A stretch of DNA of 64,000 bases from Ereboglobus luteus. GTDB taxonomy: Bacteria > Verrucomicrobiota > Verrucomicrobiia > Opitutales > Opitutaceae. Below, piece by piece: positions 25,783 through 35,459 of the stretch. The notes beneath the pieces are model-generated. The model searched no databases, had not been told where the DNA came from, and saw only the letters and a program-made list of their open reading frames with translations. Positions within the stretch are counted from its first letter, which is position 1. Every line of letters starts with the position of its first letter. Made by a program: the position numbers and the translations under genes. The stretch lies in contig NZ_CP023004.1 of the NCBI RefSeq assembly GCF_003096195.1, forward strand, positions 1,654,501 through 1,718,500, in the 5' to 3' direction.

Positions 25783-26556
25783 TCAGTAATTCCAGCCAAC
25801 GGAGACGTTGACGCGGTGATTCATCATGCCGTTGCCGGAGGTGCTGGCCCAGTTGCAGGTGTAGGAGAGCTGGCCGAAAACGTGTTTGCTGAAGTAGATG
25901 TTGGCGCCCGCGGTCACGCCGGCGGTGAAGTAAGTGTGGTCGACGGTGGGCGCGTCCCAATAATCCCAGTAATAACCATCATGCCAGTAGCGGCCGTTGC
26001 GGATGCCGGTGTCGATATACATGAACCCGATGGAGCCCTGAATGAACGGGCGGAATTTTCCTTTCAGAAAATCATACCGGGCTGAAATATCGCCTGTGAA
26101 GACATCGGCGTCACCCCACACATCGTAAGTCCTGCCGTCGTCGGCGGTGAGAACCGCGTCATAATCGGGATTAGCAAAATCGAAACGGGCATGGACGGAA
26201 AACTGCTCGGTGACGTTGAAGCCCGCTCCGAATCCAAAGAACCATGAGTCATCCATGTCGATGTGAAGTTTTCCGTTCACACGGTCATGATACCCGGGGC
26301 CGTCGTAAACGAGCACGTTGCGGGCGTTCATTTTGGTGTCGTCGAAAAACCACGCGCCGGTGGTCAGGTAAAAGTCCCAAGTGCCGGCGTGCGGCGCTTG
26401 ATAGGCGTAGGTGGTTTGCGCGGGCGTCGTGGAGACGCTTTGCGGCGGCTTGTAGTCGGGCGCGACGCTTCTGGGCGTGGGCACTGAAGTTTGGGCGTGC
26501 GCGGAAAATGCCGCGGCAGCGAACAAAGCGACAAGTAATGAGATTTTAGTCTTCAT
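25783..26556 (-). CDS. Outer-membrane beta-barrel protein (OmpA-like porin fold)
   Basis: 257 aa. A clear signal peptide (residues 1-21, cleavage after AHA before Gln), then a Pro/Ser/Thr-rich linker and a domain with alternating hydrophobic strands rich in Tyr, Trp, Phe, Gly and Asp, closing in VNVSVGWNY with a C-terminal aromatic residue, as expected for barrel insertion. About eight strands are suggested by pattern. No peptidoglycan-binding domain. Start chosen at the ATG before the signal peptide (26556); the frame extends 66 bp further upstream. Confidence 0.75.
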   Translation of the reverse strand: MKTKISLLVALFAAAAFSAHAQTSVPTPRSVAPDYKPPQSVSTTPAQTTYAYQAPHAGTWDFYLTTGAWFFDDTKMNARNVLVYDGPGYHDRVNGKLHIDMDDSWFFGFGAGFNVTEQFSVHARFDFANPDYDAVLTADDGRTYDVWGDADVFTGDISARYDFLKGKFRPFIQGSIGFMYIDTGIRNGRYWHDGYYWDYWDAPTVDHTYFTAGVTAGANIYFSKHVFGQLSYTCNWASTSGNGMMNHRVNVSVGWNY

Positions 26557-27053
26557 AGTTTGTGGAGTTCTTGATGGCTGTGGTTTGGAGGTGTGTTGGT
26601 GTGATTGTTTGGGATGAGTCACTTGGACACTGCTTATCTGTTTTGGTGCAATTTTTTGATAAAAAGCCGCGCATAAATGTAGTTTTTACGAACCGATGGA
26701 GCATTTAAACCAGTGTCATCTATTAAATGACAATGCGTTTCTAATTATTGCATATAAATAAATTACAATTCGCCTGTATTTTCAAATGCGCGAAGTGCCG
26801 CGTGTTTTTTATTTTTGAACGGGGGTTGTCGCATTTCATGGATTTGCCGGTGATTTTTTGGCTTTACGCGGAAGGTTGCCCGCGCCCGCGCTGATTCAAC
26901 CGCAAAATCCCGCATGAAATGAATTTGAAGGCGGGGCGGGCGGCCATGCAACAATCCCCGTGTTGTTCGCCCATGCCTTCGGCGGTCTCCCGACCACCGC
27001 TTCATCGCAAGCGCGTCTTTGACTTTCATGGCGGGAGCAATCACGCTCAAATC
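26557..27053. other. Divergent intergenic region, no gene seen
   Basis: Between the beta-barrel gene and the HIT gene. The middle (about 26640-26765) is A+T-rich and likely holds the barrel gene's promoter. A small inverted repeat TGTCAT/ATGACA lies at 26714-26732. Open frames here lack a recognisable domain. Confidence 0.5.
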
Positions 27054-27548
27054 ATGGAACAACTTCACGCATTCTGGCGCATGGATTACATCGAGGCGCC
27101 GCGCGCGCCGAAAAGCGCGAAACCTTTCAGCGCGTTGCCCGCGATGGGCGACGACCGCGCCGCGCTCATCGTTTATCGCGGTGCGTTGTCCTACTTGATG
27201 CTGAACCGCTTCCCCTACAACCCGGGGCACTTGCTCGCGATTCCCTTTCGCGAGGTGGCGGACATCGAGGAGCTGACGCCGGAGGAAAGCGCGGATTTGT
27301 TTCGCACAATTATCCTCGCGAAAAAACTGCTGCGCGTGGTGATCGGGCCGGACGGTTTTAATGTGGGTTTCAACCTTGGCACCGCGTCGGGCGGCAGCAT
27401 TGAGCATTTGCACGCGCACATCGTGCCGCGCTGGAATGGCGACACGAATTTCATGCCGGTAATCGGCCAGACACGCGTGCTCCCCCAGGCGCTCGAAACG
27501 ACGTGGGAGAAATTGCACGCGGAAGCCGCGCGCCTCGCGGCCTCGTAA
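27054..27548 (+). CDS. HIT-domain protein (FHIT/AP4A-phosphorylase-like)
   Basis: 164 aa from the ATG at 27054. Histidine-triad nucleotide-binding protein; hydrolyses or phosphorolyses nucleoside-phosphate anhydrides such as diadenosine polyphosphates. The triad is intact in IEHLHAHIVPRW. Other family marks are LNRFPYNPGHLLAIPFRE and GFNVGFNLGTASGGS. Longer than minimal HINT proteins and closer to the FHIT-like branch. The frame is open upstream to 26919, but conserved sequence starts near here. Confidence 0.9.
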   Translation: MEQLHAFWRMDYIEAPRAPKSAKPFSALPAMGDDRAALIVYRGALSYLMLNRFPYNPGHLLAIPFREVADIEELTPEESADLFRTIILAKKLLRVVIGPDGFNVGFNLGTASGGSIEHLHAHIVPRWNGDTNFMPVIGQTRVLPQALETTWEKLHAEAARLAAS

Positions 27549-27600
27549 GGTTCGCAACAAGTGTGGCAGGTTGCGGATTGCGCAACCGGTTCAGTTGCGA

Positions 27601-30597
27601 TCATTCCCCGATTACAATCGAGCCGATCTCAAGCTCCTCCTTCTTATCCACGAGCCGCACGGTGATGAGTTTTTCCTTTTCGCTCGCCGTGCCGAAATCG
27701 GTGATCAACCGCACCTGCGCCGTCACCGGACCGAGCGCGGTCTGGCGGCTGTCGCCGTAATAATTGATGCGCACCGTGTATTTGCCGGCCTTCGGCGTGC
27801 GCACCAAAAATTCCTCCGGCCCGTAGCCGCCGGTGAAGTCGCGCGACATGCGCCCACCCTGATAAGTGAGCGGACGGCTATACATGGCGCGGTCGCCGCT
27901 CGGATCGTCAACCCACAGGTCGATGTCGCTGTTGTCGGCGTCCCAAGTCAGGATGACGCGCAAACCGACGGGCATGTTTTTGAGCAGGCGCGCGTCGATT
28001 TTGGAAAGGTCGAGCTTGCCCGCGTGTGTCGCGACGATGGCGTTCAACTCGCCGAGCGCGATCATTTCGATCTCGGGGAAACGGTCGTCCCATTTGCGGC
28101 TCACAATCTCCCAAAGCAAATCGGCGGTGCGCTGATACTGCTCGAGCTTGGCGCAAACGAGCGCAAGGTCGCGGCGGCTCTGCGGTTCCTCGCCGCGAAT
28201 CTTCAACACACGCTCGAACACCGGCAGCGCAAGATCGGGCCGCCCCGCCTGCACAAGACGATGGCCGAGCACGCGCAGCAGCGCCGCATCCTCAAGCCCG
28301 AGTTCCGCGAGATTCGACAAAATCTGCAACGCGGTCGGCGTGTGTTTTGCCTCGTCAAAGAAGTATTCGGCGACATCGAGATAAAAGCCCGGCTCTCGCG
28401 CATGGTCGGCGCGCTCCTCAAGGTAAATTGAAAAACGCTCCGCCTCCGGCGCGCGCCGCAACCGGTCGAGATAACTCGCCGAGGGCGACCAACGCTGGAG
28501 GGCGATAAAGGAGCCTGTTGCCGGTTTATCCACGCGACGCCCGTCCTCAAATCCAGACCTGTCTAAATCTGCAGCCTGTCTGGCATCGGAAACCATGAAG
28601 CGTTCAATTGCGACAATCTCACCATCGGCATCATTCGCACGCGGTGCCGCAGCCGGTCTTTCTCTCCGTCGGGATTGCTCCTGACGAACCGTATTCTGCC
28701 TTTCTGATCCACCCAATATGACTACTTCTGAAGCGGGATGAATAGGTTTTGTTTCGGGTGGTCGTTTTATCGGTTTATCCTTCGGAAATTCCTTCTCCCA
28801 CCACTGCACGCGCTCATGAAGCATCGTCACGATACGGTCAATTTGTTGCTTGCGGTTTTTGTTAGTCGCGGCGTCGGTTGCGCGGCGTTGCTTGAGCCAT
28901 TCGTCGCGCAATTCCGCAGGCGGTTCGATGTCGTAGCGGATGTAATCGGCGAGCGTTTCCAAAACGATCAGTGATGTGTCCGGCGTGACGATGCGGAACT
29001 CGCGGCTTGTGCGGCGGATGTCCTCGCGGTTGTCGCCAGGGGCGGCGGCTAGGTGGTTGATTTTCGTCGTGGCCCATGCGCGCGCGGCGAGCGAGCCCGT
29101 GTTTTCGCCGGAGTTTATCGCGACTTCGATCGCTTGCGCGTCGTTTTCATTGGAGCCGATTTTCACACGAACAGTTGCCGATTGTTGCCGCAGAATGCCG
29201 GTGACAACAAACGTGCCGTTTTCAGTATTCACTGGCGCGCCAACTTCGGGAAAGATTTGCGCGACGGCCTCCGGATCGCGCTCAACGGCGAGCACGCGCG
29301 GCGAAATCCGGCGCAGGCGTGATGTCGCGGTTTTTGCGTCGAGTGCCATCAAGTCCGCGAATTCGCCGCCGCCTTGTGCCGCCAGTCTTCGCAGAAATGC
29401 GGGTGCGGCCTTTGCGCTGGCGTTCACTGCGTGGACGGGTGCGCGAAGCGGAAGTTTTTCGAGGTTTTGCGTCGTGCCGAAATTCACCACCCCGTCGGAA
29501 AACAGCAGCCACTCGTCCACGCTCGCGTCGTCAATCAATCCGTCGAATGATGTCGCGCCGTCGTAGATTGTTTTTTCGAGCGCGGCGCGAAGCTCGGACC
29601 ACTTGCCCCTGCGCACTTTGAACGTGATCGGGGCGGCGGCGGTGTTGCGCAGGCAAACGAGCTTCACCTCGACATTGCGCACCGCTGCAAACCACGCGTC
29701 GAGCAGGGCGAACTCGCGTTTATGGTTGCGATCTCTTCCCGAGCCGGAGGCGTCCCACAAGATGCCGACGCATTTCGGCTCGGGGCGCGCATTCGCTTTC
29801 AGCGCGGTGGCGGGCAGCGCGGCCTCCGCATAAAAATATTCGCGTCCGTTAAATGTTTCCGTGATCACGGCGGGGCGGGCGGAGGTTGAGATGGCGGGCA
29901 GTTTGAGATCGAGCACGCCGCGCGCGGTGAAGTTTTCTTTTTTCACCTGAAGCACATGCCCGTCGCTCCATGCGGGCAGTTTAAGGGCGAGCGAGGTGCT
30001 CGCTTGCGCCGGTTTCGCGCCGGGCGCGGCGAAAACACTCGCGGTGAGATTGAAGGTTCTCAGTTCATTCGGAAAATTGAGCGCGAGGCGGTAGCGCGGC
30101 GCTTTGTTCGCTGCGGTCGACGCGGTCATCAAATCCTCCTGATACGCGATCACGATGCGGCGCGTGCCGTTGGCCGGAATTGGGAAAATACGCGCGCGGT
30201 AATTGTTGCCCGCGGTTTGTTCGAGCAGGCCGGGATCAACCTGGCGGCGCTCGATTTCCTCGAACACCACGCGGCCCTTTTCCTTTTCAACCGGCACGGC
30301 CTCGCGGAGCGCGCCGTTGATATCGAGCGCGAAACGCACCACGCGCTGCCCGTCGAGAAGAGGAAACTCGAACGTGCCTTCGAGATCGCGTCCGTTGGGA
30401 TTGGCGAAAACAAGGTCGAAAGTTGTCACCGCAAAACGTCCCGTGATTTCGGTGGAAATGTCGGCGGAGCGAATGAGCACGCGCTCGGCTTTTGGGTCGG
30501 TGGGGTTGAGTGCGATCTGCGCGCGGGCAATCGGCGTCAATATCAGCAGAAAAACGGCGAGAAGGGCAAAACCGCGAGGCAACGGGCAGAATTTCAT
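27601..30597 (-). CDS. Exported VIT / vWA / DUF2135 domain protein
   Basis: 998 aa from the ATG at 30597. Signal peptide 1-27 (FALLAVFLLILTPIARA). A VIT domain (about 30-170) with DISTEITGRFAVTTFDLVF and NPNGRDLEGTFEFPL. A von Willebrand A-like domain (about 275-430) with the MIDAS motif DASGS. A charged, Arg-rich linker (about 600-680). A helical TPR-like part (about 690-850), then a YfaP/DUF2135-type C-terminus (about 860-990: LTWDADNSDIDLWVDDPSGD, GKYTVRINYYG). Secreted or envelope-located. VIT-vWA proteins bind metal-dependent ligands; the partner is unknown. Confidence 0.82.
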   Translation of the reverse strand: MKFCPLPRGFALLAVFLLILTPIARAQIALNPTDPKAERVLIRSADISTEITGRFAVTTFDLVFANPNGRDLEGTFEFPLLDGQRVVRFALDINGALREAVPVEKEKGRVVFEEIERRQVDPGLLEQTAGNNYRARIFPIPANGTRRIVIAYQEDLMTASTAANKAPRYRLALNFPNELRTFNLTASVFAAPGAKPAQASTSLALKLPAWSDGHVLQVKKENFTARGVLDLKLPAISTSARPAVITETFNGREYFYAEAALPATALKANARPEPKCVGILWDASGSGRDRNHKREFALLDAWFAAVRNVEVKLVCLRNTAAAPITFKVRRGKWSELRAALEKTIYDGATSFDGLIDDASVDEWLLFSDGVVNFGTTQNLEKLPLRAPVHAVNASAKAAPAFLRRLAAQGGGEFADLMALDAKTATSRLRRISPRVLAVERDPEAVAQIFPEVGAPVNTENGTFVVTGILRQQSATVRVKIGSNENDAQAIEVAINSGENTGSLAARAWATTKINHLAAAPGDNREDIRRTSREFRIVTPDTSLIVLETLADYIRYDIEPPAELRDEWLKQRRATDAATNKNRKQQIDRIVTMLHERVQWWEKEFPKDKPIKRPPETKPIHPASEVVILGGSERQNTVRQEQSRRRERPAAAPRANDADGEIVAIERFMVSDARQAADLDRSGFEDGRRVDKPATGSFIALQRWSPSASYLDRLRRAPEAERFSIYLEERADHAREPGFYLDVAEYFFDEAKHTPTALQILSNLAELGLEDAALLRVLGHRLVQAGRPDLALPVFERVLKIRGEEPQSRRDLALVCAKLEQYQRTADLLWEIVSRKWDDRFPEIEMIALGELNAIVATHAGKLDLSKIDARLLKNMPVGLRVILTWDADNSDIDLWVDDPSGDRAMYSRPLTYQGGRMSRDFTGGYGPEEFLVRTPKAGKYTVRINYYGDSRQTALGPVTAQVRLITDFGTASEKEKLITVRLVDKKEELEIGSIVIGE

Positions 30598-30732
30598 AAT
30601 ATGAAATATGGACATGCTTTTTTTACGGGCGAGCAGGGAATTTATTAATTGGGTGATTATCAGGAGGCCGCTGCTCCATTAAAATGCTCGCGCCCCCATG
30701 AAAAGCTTACTTAGTTAAACGTTTTTTTTGCC

Positions 30733-32079
30733 ATGGCTCGCTCTCAGTGGGGTTCACGTTTCGGGTTTATTCTGGCGGCCGCGGGTTCGGCTGTCGGGCT
30801 TGGCGCGGTGTGGAAGTTTCCCTACGTCACGGCCACGAATGGCGGCGGTGTTTTTCTGTTCATTTACCTGGCGATCAGCCTGACGCTCGGGCTTGTGCTC
30901 ATGGTCACGGAATGGGCGCTCGGGCGCGCCGCGCAATCCGGGCCGGTCGGTGTGTTCAAGCGCGCAACAAAAAACGGCGCCAGCCCCGCGTGGGCGCTCA
31001 TCGGTTACGGCACCATACTCACCTGCTTTTTAATTCTCTCGTTTTACTGCGTCGTGGGAGGATGGACGGTCGCCTACTTCCTGAAGTCGCTCGGCGCCGG
31101 CGGGCCGTTGCTCACCCCGGACGCGGAGGTGCTCAAGGCGCAATTCGACGCGTTTGTGGGCAATCCCCTGTGGTCGTCGCTTTCCTTCGTGACGTTCGCG
31201 GCGCTCACCACGTGGATCGTGGTTGGCGGCGTGAGCAAGGGCATCGAAACGCTTTCGAAATACCTGATGCCCGTGCTGTTTTTGCTGATGCTCGTGCTTA
31301 TCGTGCGCGGGCTCACATTGCCCGGAGCGACCGACGGCCTGCTGTATTATTTGCGCCCGGATCTTTCGAAAATCACCGGCAAGATGCTGGTCGACGCGAT
31401 GGGGCTCTCGCTTTTTTCGCTTTCGCTGGGCATGGGCATCATGGTGACCTACGGCTCCTACATCACCAGCGAAACCAAACTCGTGCGCTCGTCGCTGTGG
31501 GTGATTTTTCTGGCGGTGACGACGTGTTTTCTCGCGGGGCTGATGGTGCTGCCGCCCGTGTTCGCGTTTGGTTTCAGTCCGACGACGGGGCCGGGCCTGA
31601 CGATGGTCACGATGCCCGCGGTGTTCGCGCACCTGCCGGCGGGCAGCATGTTCGCGATGGCATTTTTCTTTCTGCTTCTCGTGGCGGCGCTCACGTCGTC
31701 GGTGTCGATTTTGGAGGTGATCGTGAGTTTTCTGATCGACGAATTCGGCTGGTCGCGCAGCAAGTCCGCGTGGCTCACGGTGGCGGCGTTTTGCGTGACG
31801 GGCCTGGGCGCCTGCCTGTCGCAGGACGGCGGCTGGCTGGGCGGTGCCACCGTGTTTGGAAAAAATCTTTTCAACCTCTATGATTACACGACCTCGAACC
31901 TTCTCATGCCGCTTGGCGAGCTGGCGCTGGCAATTTTTGCCGGCTGGGTTGCCTGGCCCCTGATCGAAACGCAGGTGGGCGCGAGCGACTCGCGCTCGGT
32001 GTTGATGCGCGCGATGAGAGTCTTTTTGCGCTTCGTCCTGCCCGTGCTGATCGTGATCGTGATGATCAGCGGATTATAG
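30733..32079 (+). CDS. Neurotransmitter:sodium symporter (NSS/SNF) family transporter
   Basis: 448 aa with about eleven membrane helices, as in bacterial LeuT/MhsT-like Na+-coupled amino-acid transporters. The N-terminal signature is intact: WGSRFGFILAAAGSAVGLGAVWKFPYVTATNGGGVFLFIY, containing the Na+-site GSAVGLGNxWKFPY-type segment (Ala for Asn here). Helix 6 region SLFSLSLGMGIMVTYGSY also fits. Substrate is probably an amino acid. Divergent from the VIT gene. Confidence 0.92.
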   Translation: MARSQWGSRFGFILAAAGSAVGLGAVWKFPYVTATNGGGVFLFIYLAISLTLGLVLMVTEWALGRAAQSGPVGVFKRATKNGASPAWALIGYGTILTCFLILSFYCVVGGWTVAYFLKSLGAGGPLLTPDAEVLKAQFDAFVGNPLWSSLSFVTFAALTTWIVVGGVSKGIETLSKYLMPVLFLLMLVLIVRGLTLPGATDGLLYYLRPDLSKITGKMLVDAMGLSLFSLSLGMGIMVTYGSYITSETKLVRSSLWVIFLAVTTCFLAGLMVLPPVFAFGFSPTTGPGLTMVTMPAVFAHLPAGSMFAMAFFFLLLVAALTSSVSILEVIVSFLIDEFGWSRSKSAWLTVAAFCVTGLGACLSQDGGWLGGATVFGKNLFNLYDYTTSNLLMPLGELALAIFAGWVAWPLIETQVGASDSRSVLMRAMRVFLRFVLPVLIVIVMISGL

Positions 32080-32162
32080 GCCGCGATTCCGCATCCGCGC
32101 TTTACTGGCTTGCCTAGGGGCGCCCGGACAGCGTTTTTTCTTGAGGCACACTTTTACTATTC

Positions 32163-32438
32163 ATGTCCGATTCGCTCATACCACGTTTGAAACAGATCAT
32201 CATCACAACGCTCAATCTCGAGGGAATGACTCCCGAGGAGATTGACGAGAACGCGCCGCTCATCGGCTCCGGGCTGGCGCTCGACTCGATCGACGCGCTC
32301 GAGCTCGTTGTGAAACTCGAAAAGGAATTCGGCATCAAAATCTCCAGCAGCGAGGAATCGCGCGCCGCCCTTGCGAGCATCACGAGCCTTGCCGAGTTCA
32401 TTCGCAATCGCGCCGACCCCTCCAAGCTCTCCGCCTGA
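32163..32438 (+). CDS. Acyl carrier protein
   Basis: 91 aa. Carries acyl or polyketide intermediates on 4'-phosphopantetheine attached to Ser42 in the LALDSIDALELV motif. The four-helix pattern and acidic composition are typical. It is not the fatty-acid acpP by context: it opens a cluster of ketosynthase, acyltransferase and exporter genes, so it is probably a dedicated carrier. The stop is 22-31 bp before the ketosynthase start. Confidence 0.92.
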   Translation: MSDSLIPRLKQIIITTLNLEGMTPEEIDENAPLIGSGLALDSIDALELVVKLEKEFGIKISSSEESRAALASITSLAEFIRNRADPSKLSA

Positions 32439-32469
32439 CCGCCCGCTTCTTTTCCCCGAATTGCAATCC

Positions 32470-33666
32470 GTGCCGCACACCTCCCTGGAAACAGCCGCGC
32501 CCGCCGTCCGCTTGGCGGCCTGCGAATGCCTCACGCCCTTCGGCGGCACAAACGAGACCCTCGCCGCGTTGCTTCGCGGTGAAAGCGCCTTGCGCGCGAC
32601 GCACGTCCTCGGCGCTGATGGCGGCGATCTCGTGCCACTGGCCTTGCTGCCGGACCGCGCGCTCAACGAGGAATCGCCGCCCGCGTGGCTTGCGCGGTTG
32701 CGCCAGTTTCTCGCGCCCGTGACCGGCCCGATGTGGGGCACCGCGCGCCGCCCCGTCATCGTCACGAGCAGCAACTTTGGCGTCGGCAGTCTCTACGCGT
32801 ATCATCACGCGCAAACCGCGGCCGATGCGAACCACGCGCCTTACGGCCCCATCCACAAATCCGTCGCCAGTCTTCGCGATGCCTGCGAGTGGGGGCCGAA
32901 CATCACTATTTTTTCTCACGCCTGCGTCTCCGCGCACCTCGGCCTTGTGCACGCCGCGCGGCTGCTTGCGCTCGGCGGTGGCGATGCCAATGACAGCGGC
33001 GCCGGGCGCGCCCCTGTCGACGAGGTGCTCGTCGTTTCCTACGATTTTCTCAGTCCGTTTGTCGCGGGCGGGTTTCATTCGTTGAAAATTCTCAACACCG
33101 AATTTCCCGCGCCCTACATGGATCGCGCCACCGGCTCGATCGGGCTTGGTGACGGCGCGGGTTTTGCCGTGCTCGCGCGCGATCGCGGCGCGCACCGGAT
33201 TGCCGCGCAAAGCCTGCACAACGAAATGCATCACTTCACCGCGAACCGGCCCGACGGCGCGGGTTTCGCCTCCGTGTTCGCGCCCATTGCAAAGGCCGCC
33301 GCCGGAATGCGTGTGTGGATAAAGGGTCACGGCACCGGCACGCTCGAGGCGGGTCGCCTCGAATCAAGCGCCGTCGCCGCCGCGTTTCCCGGCGCGCCGC
33401 TCGTCAGTTGGAAGGGCGCGCTCGGCCACACGCTCGGAAGCTGCGGTCTCGTCGAGCTCGCCATCGCCGCCGCGTCCATGCGCAATCCCGCCAGTGACGG
33501 GCAACCGTTGCGCGCGCCCGGCACCGTCGGCACCAGCGCCCCCGTCTTCACATCACAAGTCGCCACATCGCCTTTCGACACGGCCGCGTTCGACGGAGTC
33601 GTCTGCGCCAGCAACGCATTCGGCGGCGCCCACGCCGCGTTGCTTTTGTTGAAAGACGGAAAATAG
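32470..33666 (+). CDS. Beta-ketoacyl-ACP synthase (FabF-like ketosynthase)
   Basis: 398 aa if started at the GTG at 32470 (TTG at 32461 is also possible; no clear ribosome-binding site). Decarboxylative Claisen condensation on ACP-bound acyl chains. The Cys-His-His triad is intact: Cys152 in SHACVSAH, His287 in KGHGTGTLEAG and His320 in GALGHTLGSCG. GIGLGDGAGF-type and SNAFGGAHAALLL end motifs are present. Expected to work with the following chain-length-factor-like protein. Resembles ketosynthases of aryl-polyene clusters. Confidence 0.85.
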   Translation: MPHTSLETAAPAVRLAACECLTPFGGTNETLAALLRGESALRATHVLGADGGDLVPLALLPDRALNEESPPAWLARLRQFLAPVTGPMWGTARRPVIVTSSNFGVGSLYAYHHAQTAADANHAPYGPIHKSVASLRDACEWGPNITIFSHACVSAHLGLVHAARLLALGGGDANDSGAGRAPVDEVLVVSYDFLSPFVAGGFHSLKILNTEFPAPYMDRATGSIGLGDGAGFAVLARDRGAHRIAAQSLHNEMHHFTANRPDGAGFASVFAPIAKAAAGMRVWIKGHGTGTLEAGRLESSAVAAAFPGAPLVSWKGALGHTLGSCGLVELAIAAASMRNPASDGQPLRAPGTVGTSAPVFTSQVATSPFDTAAFDGVVCASNAFGGAHAALLLLKDGK

Positions 33667-33829
33667 AATGCAGAATACAGGAGTCAGGAGTCAGAATGCC
33701 GGAAAATCAGAAACTTAAACTTTTCAACTTAAACTCATTTCACCGACGCGCCTCTGTTCGAATTCCGTTTTTTCACCATTCACCATTCTTCATCTCCTGA
33801 CACCTGTATTCTGACTCCTGACTCCTTTC
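33665..33829. repeat. Degenerate heptamer tandem repeat, inverted arrangement (second locus)
   Basis: Left arm 33665-33699: AGAATGC, AGAATAC, AGGAGTC, AGGAGTC, AGAATGC in register. Right arm 33795-33829: TCCTGAC, ACCTGTA, TTCTGAC, TCCTGAC, TCCTTTC. Same unit family as 15698-15878. It begins inside the ketosynthase stop codon and fills the gap to the next gene. Confidence 0.8.
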
Positions 33830-33837
33830 TCTCCTCC

Positions 33838-34503
33838 ATGCTCGAACGCCACATCATCACACTTCGCACCGACGACGCCGGTCATGAGGACGCCGCCGCC
33901 ACACGCGAGCGCCTCAAGGCCGGATTCCCGCCGGGCGCCGTCCGGCGCATGACGCAACTCGGCATGTTGATGAGCACCATCCTCAACGACCTCGCGCCCG
34001 CGCCCGACGACGCCATCGTCTACGCCAGCCAGTATGCCGAGGGCCGCACGCTCGAAACCTACCTGGAAAGTTTTCCCACGGCCAGCCCCACCGGATTCCA
34101 GACATCGATTCATCCCGGTGCCGTGCAGCAGGGCATGATTCGCCGCGCGCAACCCGCCGGTGATTTTTTTCCTATGGCCGGCCGCGATTATCTTGTCGGC
34201 CAATCCTTGCTCACCGCGTTGCTCGCGCCCGCCGCCCGCGTCGTTCTGTGCGGAGGCGAGGAGCGCGGCACCTGGCTTGCCACCATTGACGGCGCGAGCG
34301 AACGCGCCTTTGCCTACGGAATGATACTCGCGCAACCCGCCGCGGACGGCGACGCGCGGCCGCTTGGCCGCATCGCCCTCGAGCCGGGCGACGAGGCTGT
34401 TTCGCCATTGCTCTCCGGCGCGTGGTTCGACCTGTTGCACGCGCGCAAAAATTTCTCCGGCGTGCTCTCGCCCGGCTGGCGCGCCACGATTGAGTGGCAA
34501 TAA
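33838..34503 (+). CDS. Beta-ketoacyl synthase N-terminal-like protein (chain-length-factor-like)
   Basis: 221 aa. Corresponds to the truncated ketosynthase-like proteins (Ketoacyl-synt_2 type) found beside full ketosynthases in aryl-polyene and related lipid clusters. Recognisable parts: RRMTQLGMLMSTILNDL, IVYASQYAEGRTLETYLESFP, SPTGFQTSIHPGAVQQGMI and VVLCGGEE. No catalytic Cys-His-His set, so it is probably a partner subunit setting chain length. Starts just after the heptamer repeat. GC-rich like its neighbours. Confidence 0.75.
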   Translation: MLERHIITLRTDDAGHEDAAATRERLKAGFPPGAVRRMTQLGMLMSTILNDLAPAPDDAIVYASQYAEGRTLETYLESFPTASPTGFQTSIHPGAVQQGMIRRAQPAGDFFPMAGRDYLVGQSLLTALLAPAARVVLCGGEERGTWLATIDGASERAFAYGMILAQPAADGDARPLGRIALEPGDEAVSPLLSGAWFDLLHARKNFSGVLSPGWRATIEWQ

Positions 34504-34544
34504 TCGCCGCGGAAAACAAATCCGCGCATCGCCTGGTCGCATCG

Positions 34545-35459
34545 ATGTCAACGCCCTCCGCCACACGCCGTCGCAATCCCGGCCCCAGTTGGGGTTACGG
34601 TTTTTTGCGCGCGGTTGATTTTCTTCTGCCCGAATTTGTTTACAAGCCCATCCGCGGCATCGGCACGCTCATCGCGATGGCGTTCATGCCCGCGCAACGC
34701 CGCCACTCGCGCGAATACCTCGCGCTCGCGCTCAACCGCCGCCCGACGACGCGCGATGTGTTCCGCCATTTTTTCGCCTTCGAGGAATCGCTCATGACCA
34801 AGCTGCGCGTCCTCAACGGGCGTCCGCACAAAACCGTTTATGCGCCCGGCGCGGATGACGCGCGGCAGTGGATGGAAAACGGCGGCCCCGCATTTCTCGG
34901 CACTTTTCATGTGGGGGATTCCGACCTTCAGGGTTTCCTTATCGGCGACGAACTCCACGCGCGCGTTCACAACAAAGTCCACATCGTGCGCGAACGCGTC
35001 GGCAATTCGCACGACACCGAAAAGCTCGCCGAAAAATTCGGCGGACGCATCGAGTTTATCTGGGTCAACGACCCGCGGGAAATGATCTACGCGATGAAGG
35101 ACGCCGCGCTCACCGACAACGCCATCGCGCTCCAATGCGACCGCTGCGAGCACAGCGCGCGCACCGCCGAGTTCGATTTTCTCGGCGTCAGGCGCCGCTT
35201 CCCGATCACGATTTACATCCTCGCGGCGATTTTTAAACGCCCCGTCATCCTCACCTTCGGCGTCCCTCAAACACCCGGCCTCGCCGTCCTGCATTCCCCG
35301 CCGCGCTTCGACCCCATCCCCGGGGAACCGCGCTCCGCCACACTCGCCCGCGGCCAGAAACATTTTCAGGATTTTCTCCATCACCTCGAAAAAATTCTGC
35401 GCGAAAAACCGTATGTCTGGTTTAATTTCCTTCCGTGGAATTCGAAACCCTCCGAGTGA
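34545..35459 (+). CDS. LpxL/HtrB-like lysophospholipid acyltransferase
   Basis: 304 aa from the ATG at 34545 (an in-frame GTG at 34494 would overlap the previous gene by 10 bp). LPLAT-fold acyltransferase: the H-x4-D catalytic motif is in GTFHVGDSDLQGF, followed by the RRRFPITIYILA substrate region and a C-terminal YVWFNFLPWN. A hydrophobic N-terminal stretch suggests membrane association. In polyene/lipid clusters such enzymes attach the product to a lipid or glycerol backbone. Exact acceptor unknown. Confidence 0.8.
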   Translation: MSTPSATRRRNPGPSWGYGFLRAVDFLLPEFVYKPIRGIGTLIAMAFMPAQRRHSREYLALALNRRPTTRDVFRHFFAFEESLMTKLRVLNGRPHKTVYAPGADDARQWMENGGPAFLGTFHVGDSDLQGFLIGDELHARVHNKVHIVRERVGNSHDTEKLAEKFGGRIEFIWVNDPREMIYAMKDAALTDNAIALQCDRCEHSARTAEFDFLGVRRRFPITIYILAAIFKRPVILTFGVPQTPGLAVLHSPPRFDPIPGEPRSATLARGQKHFQDFLHHLEKILREKPYVWFNFLPWNSKPSE

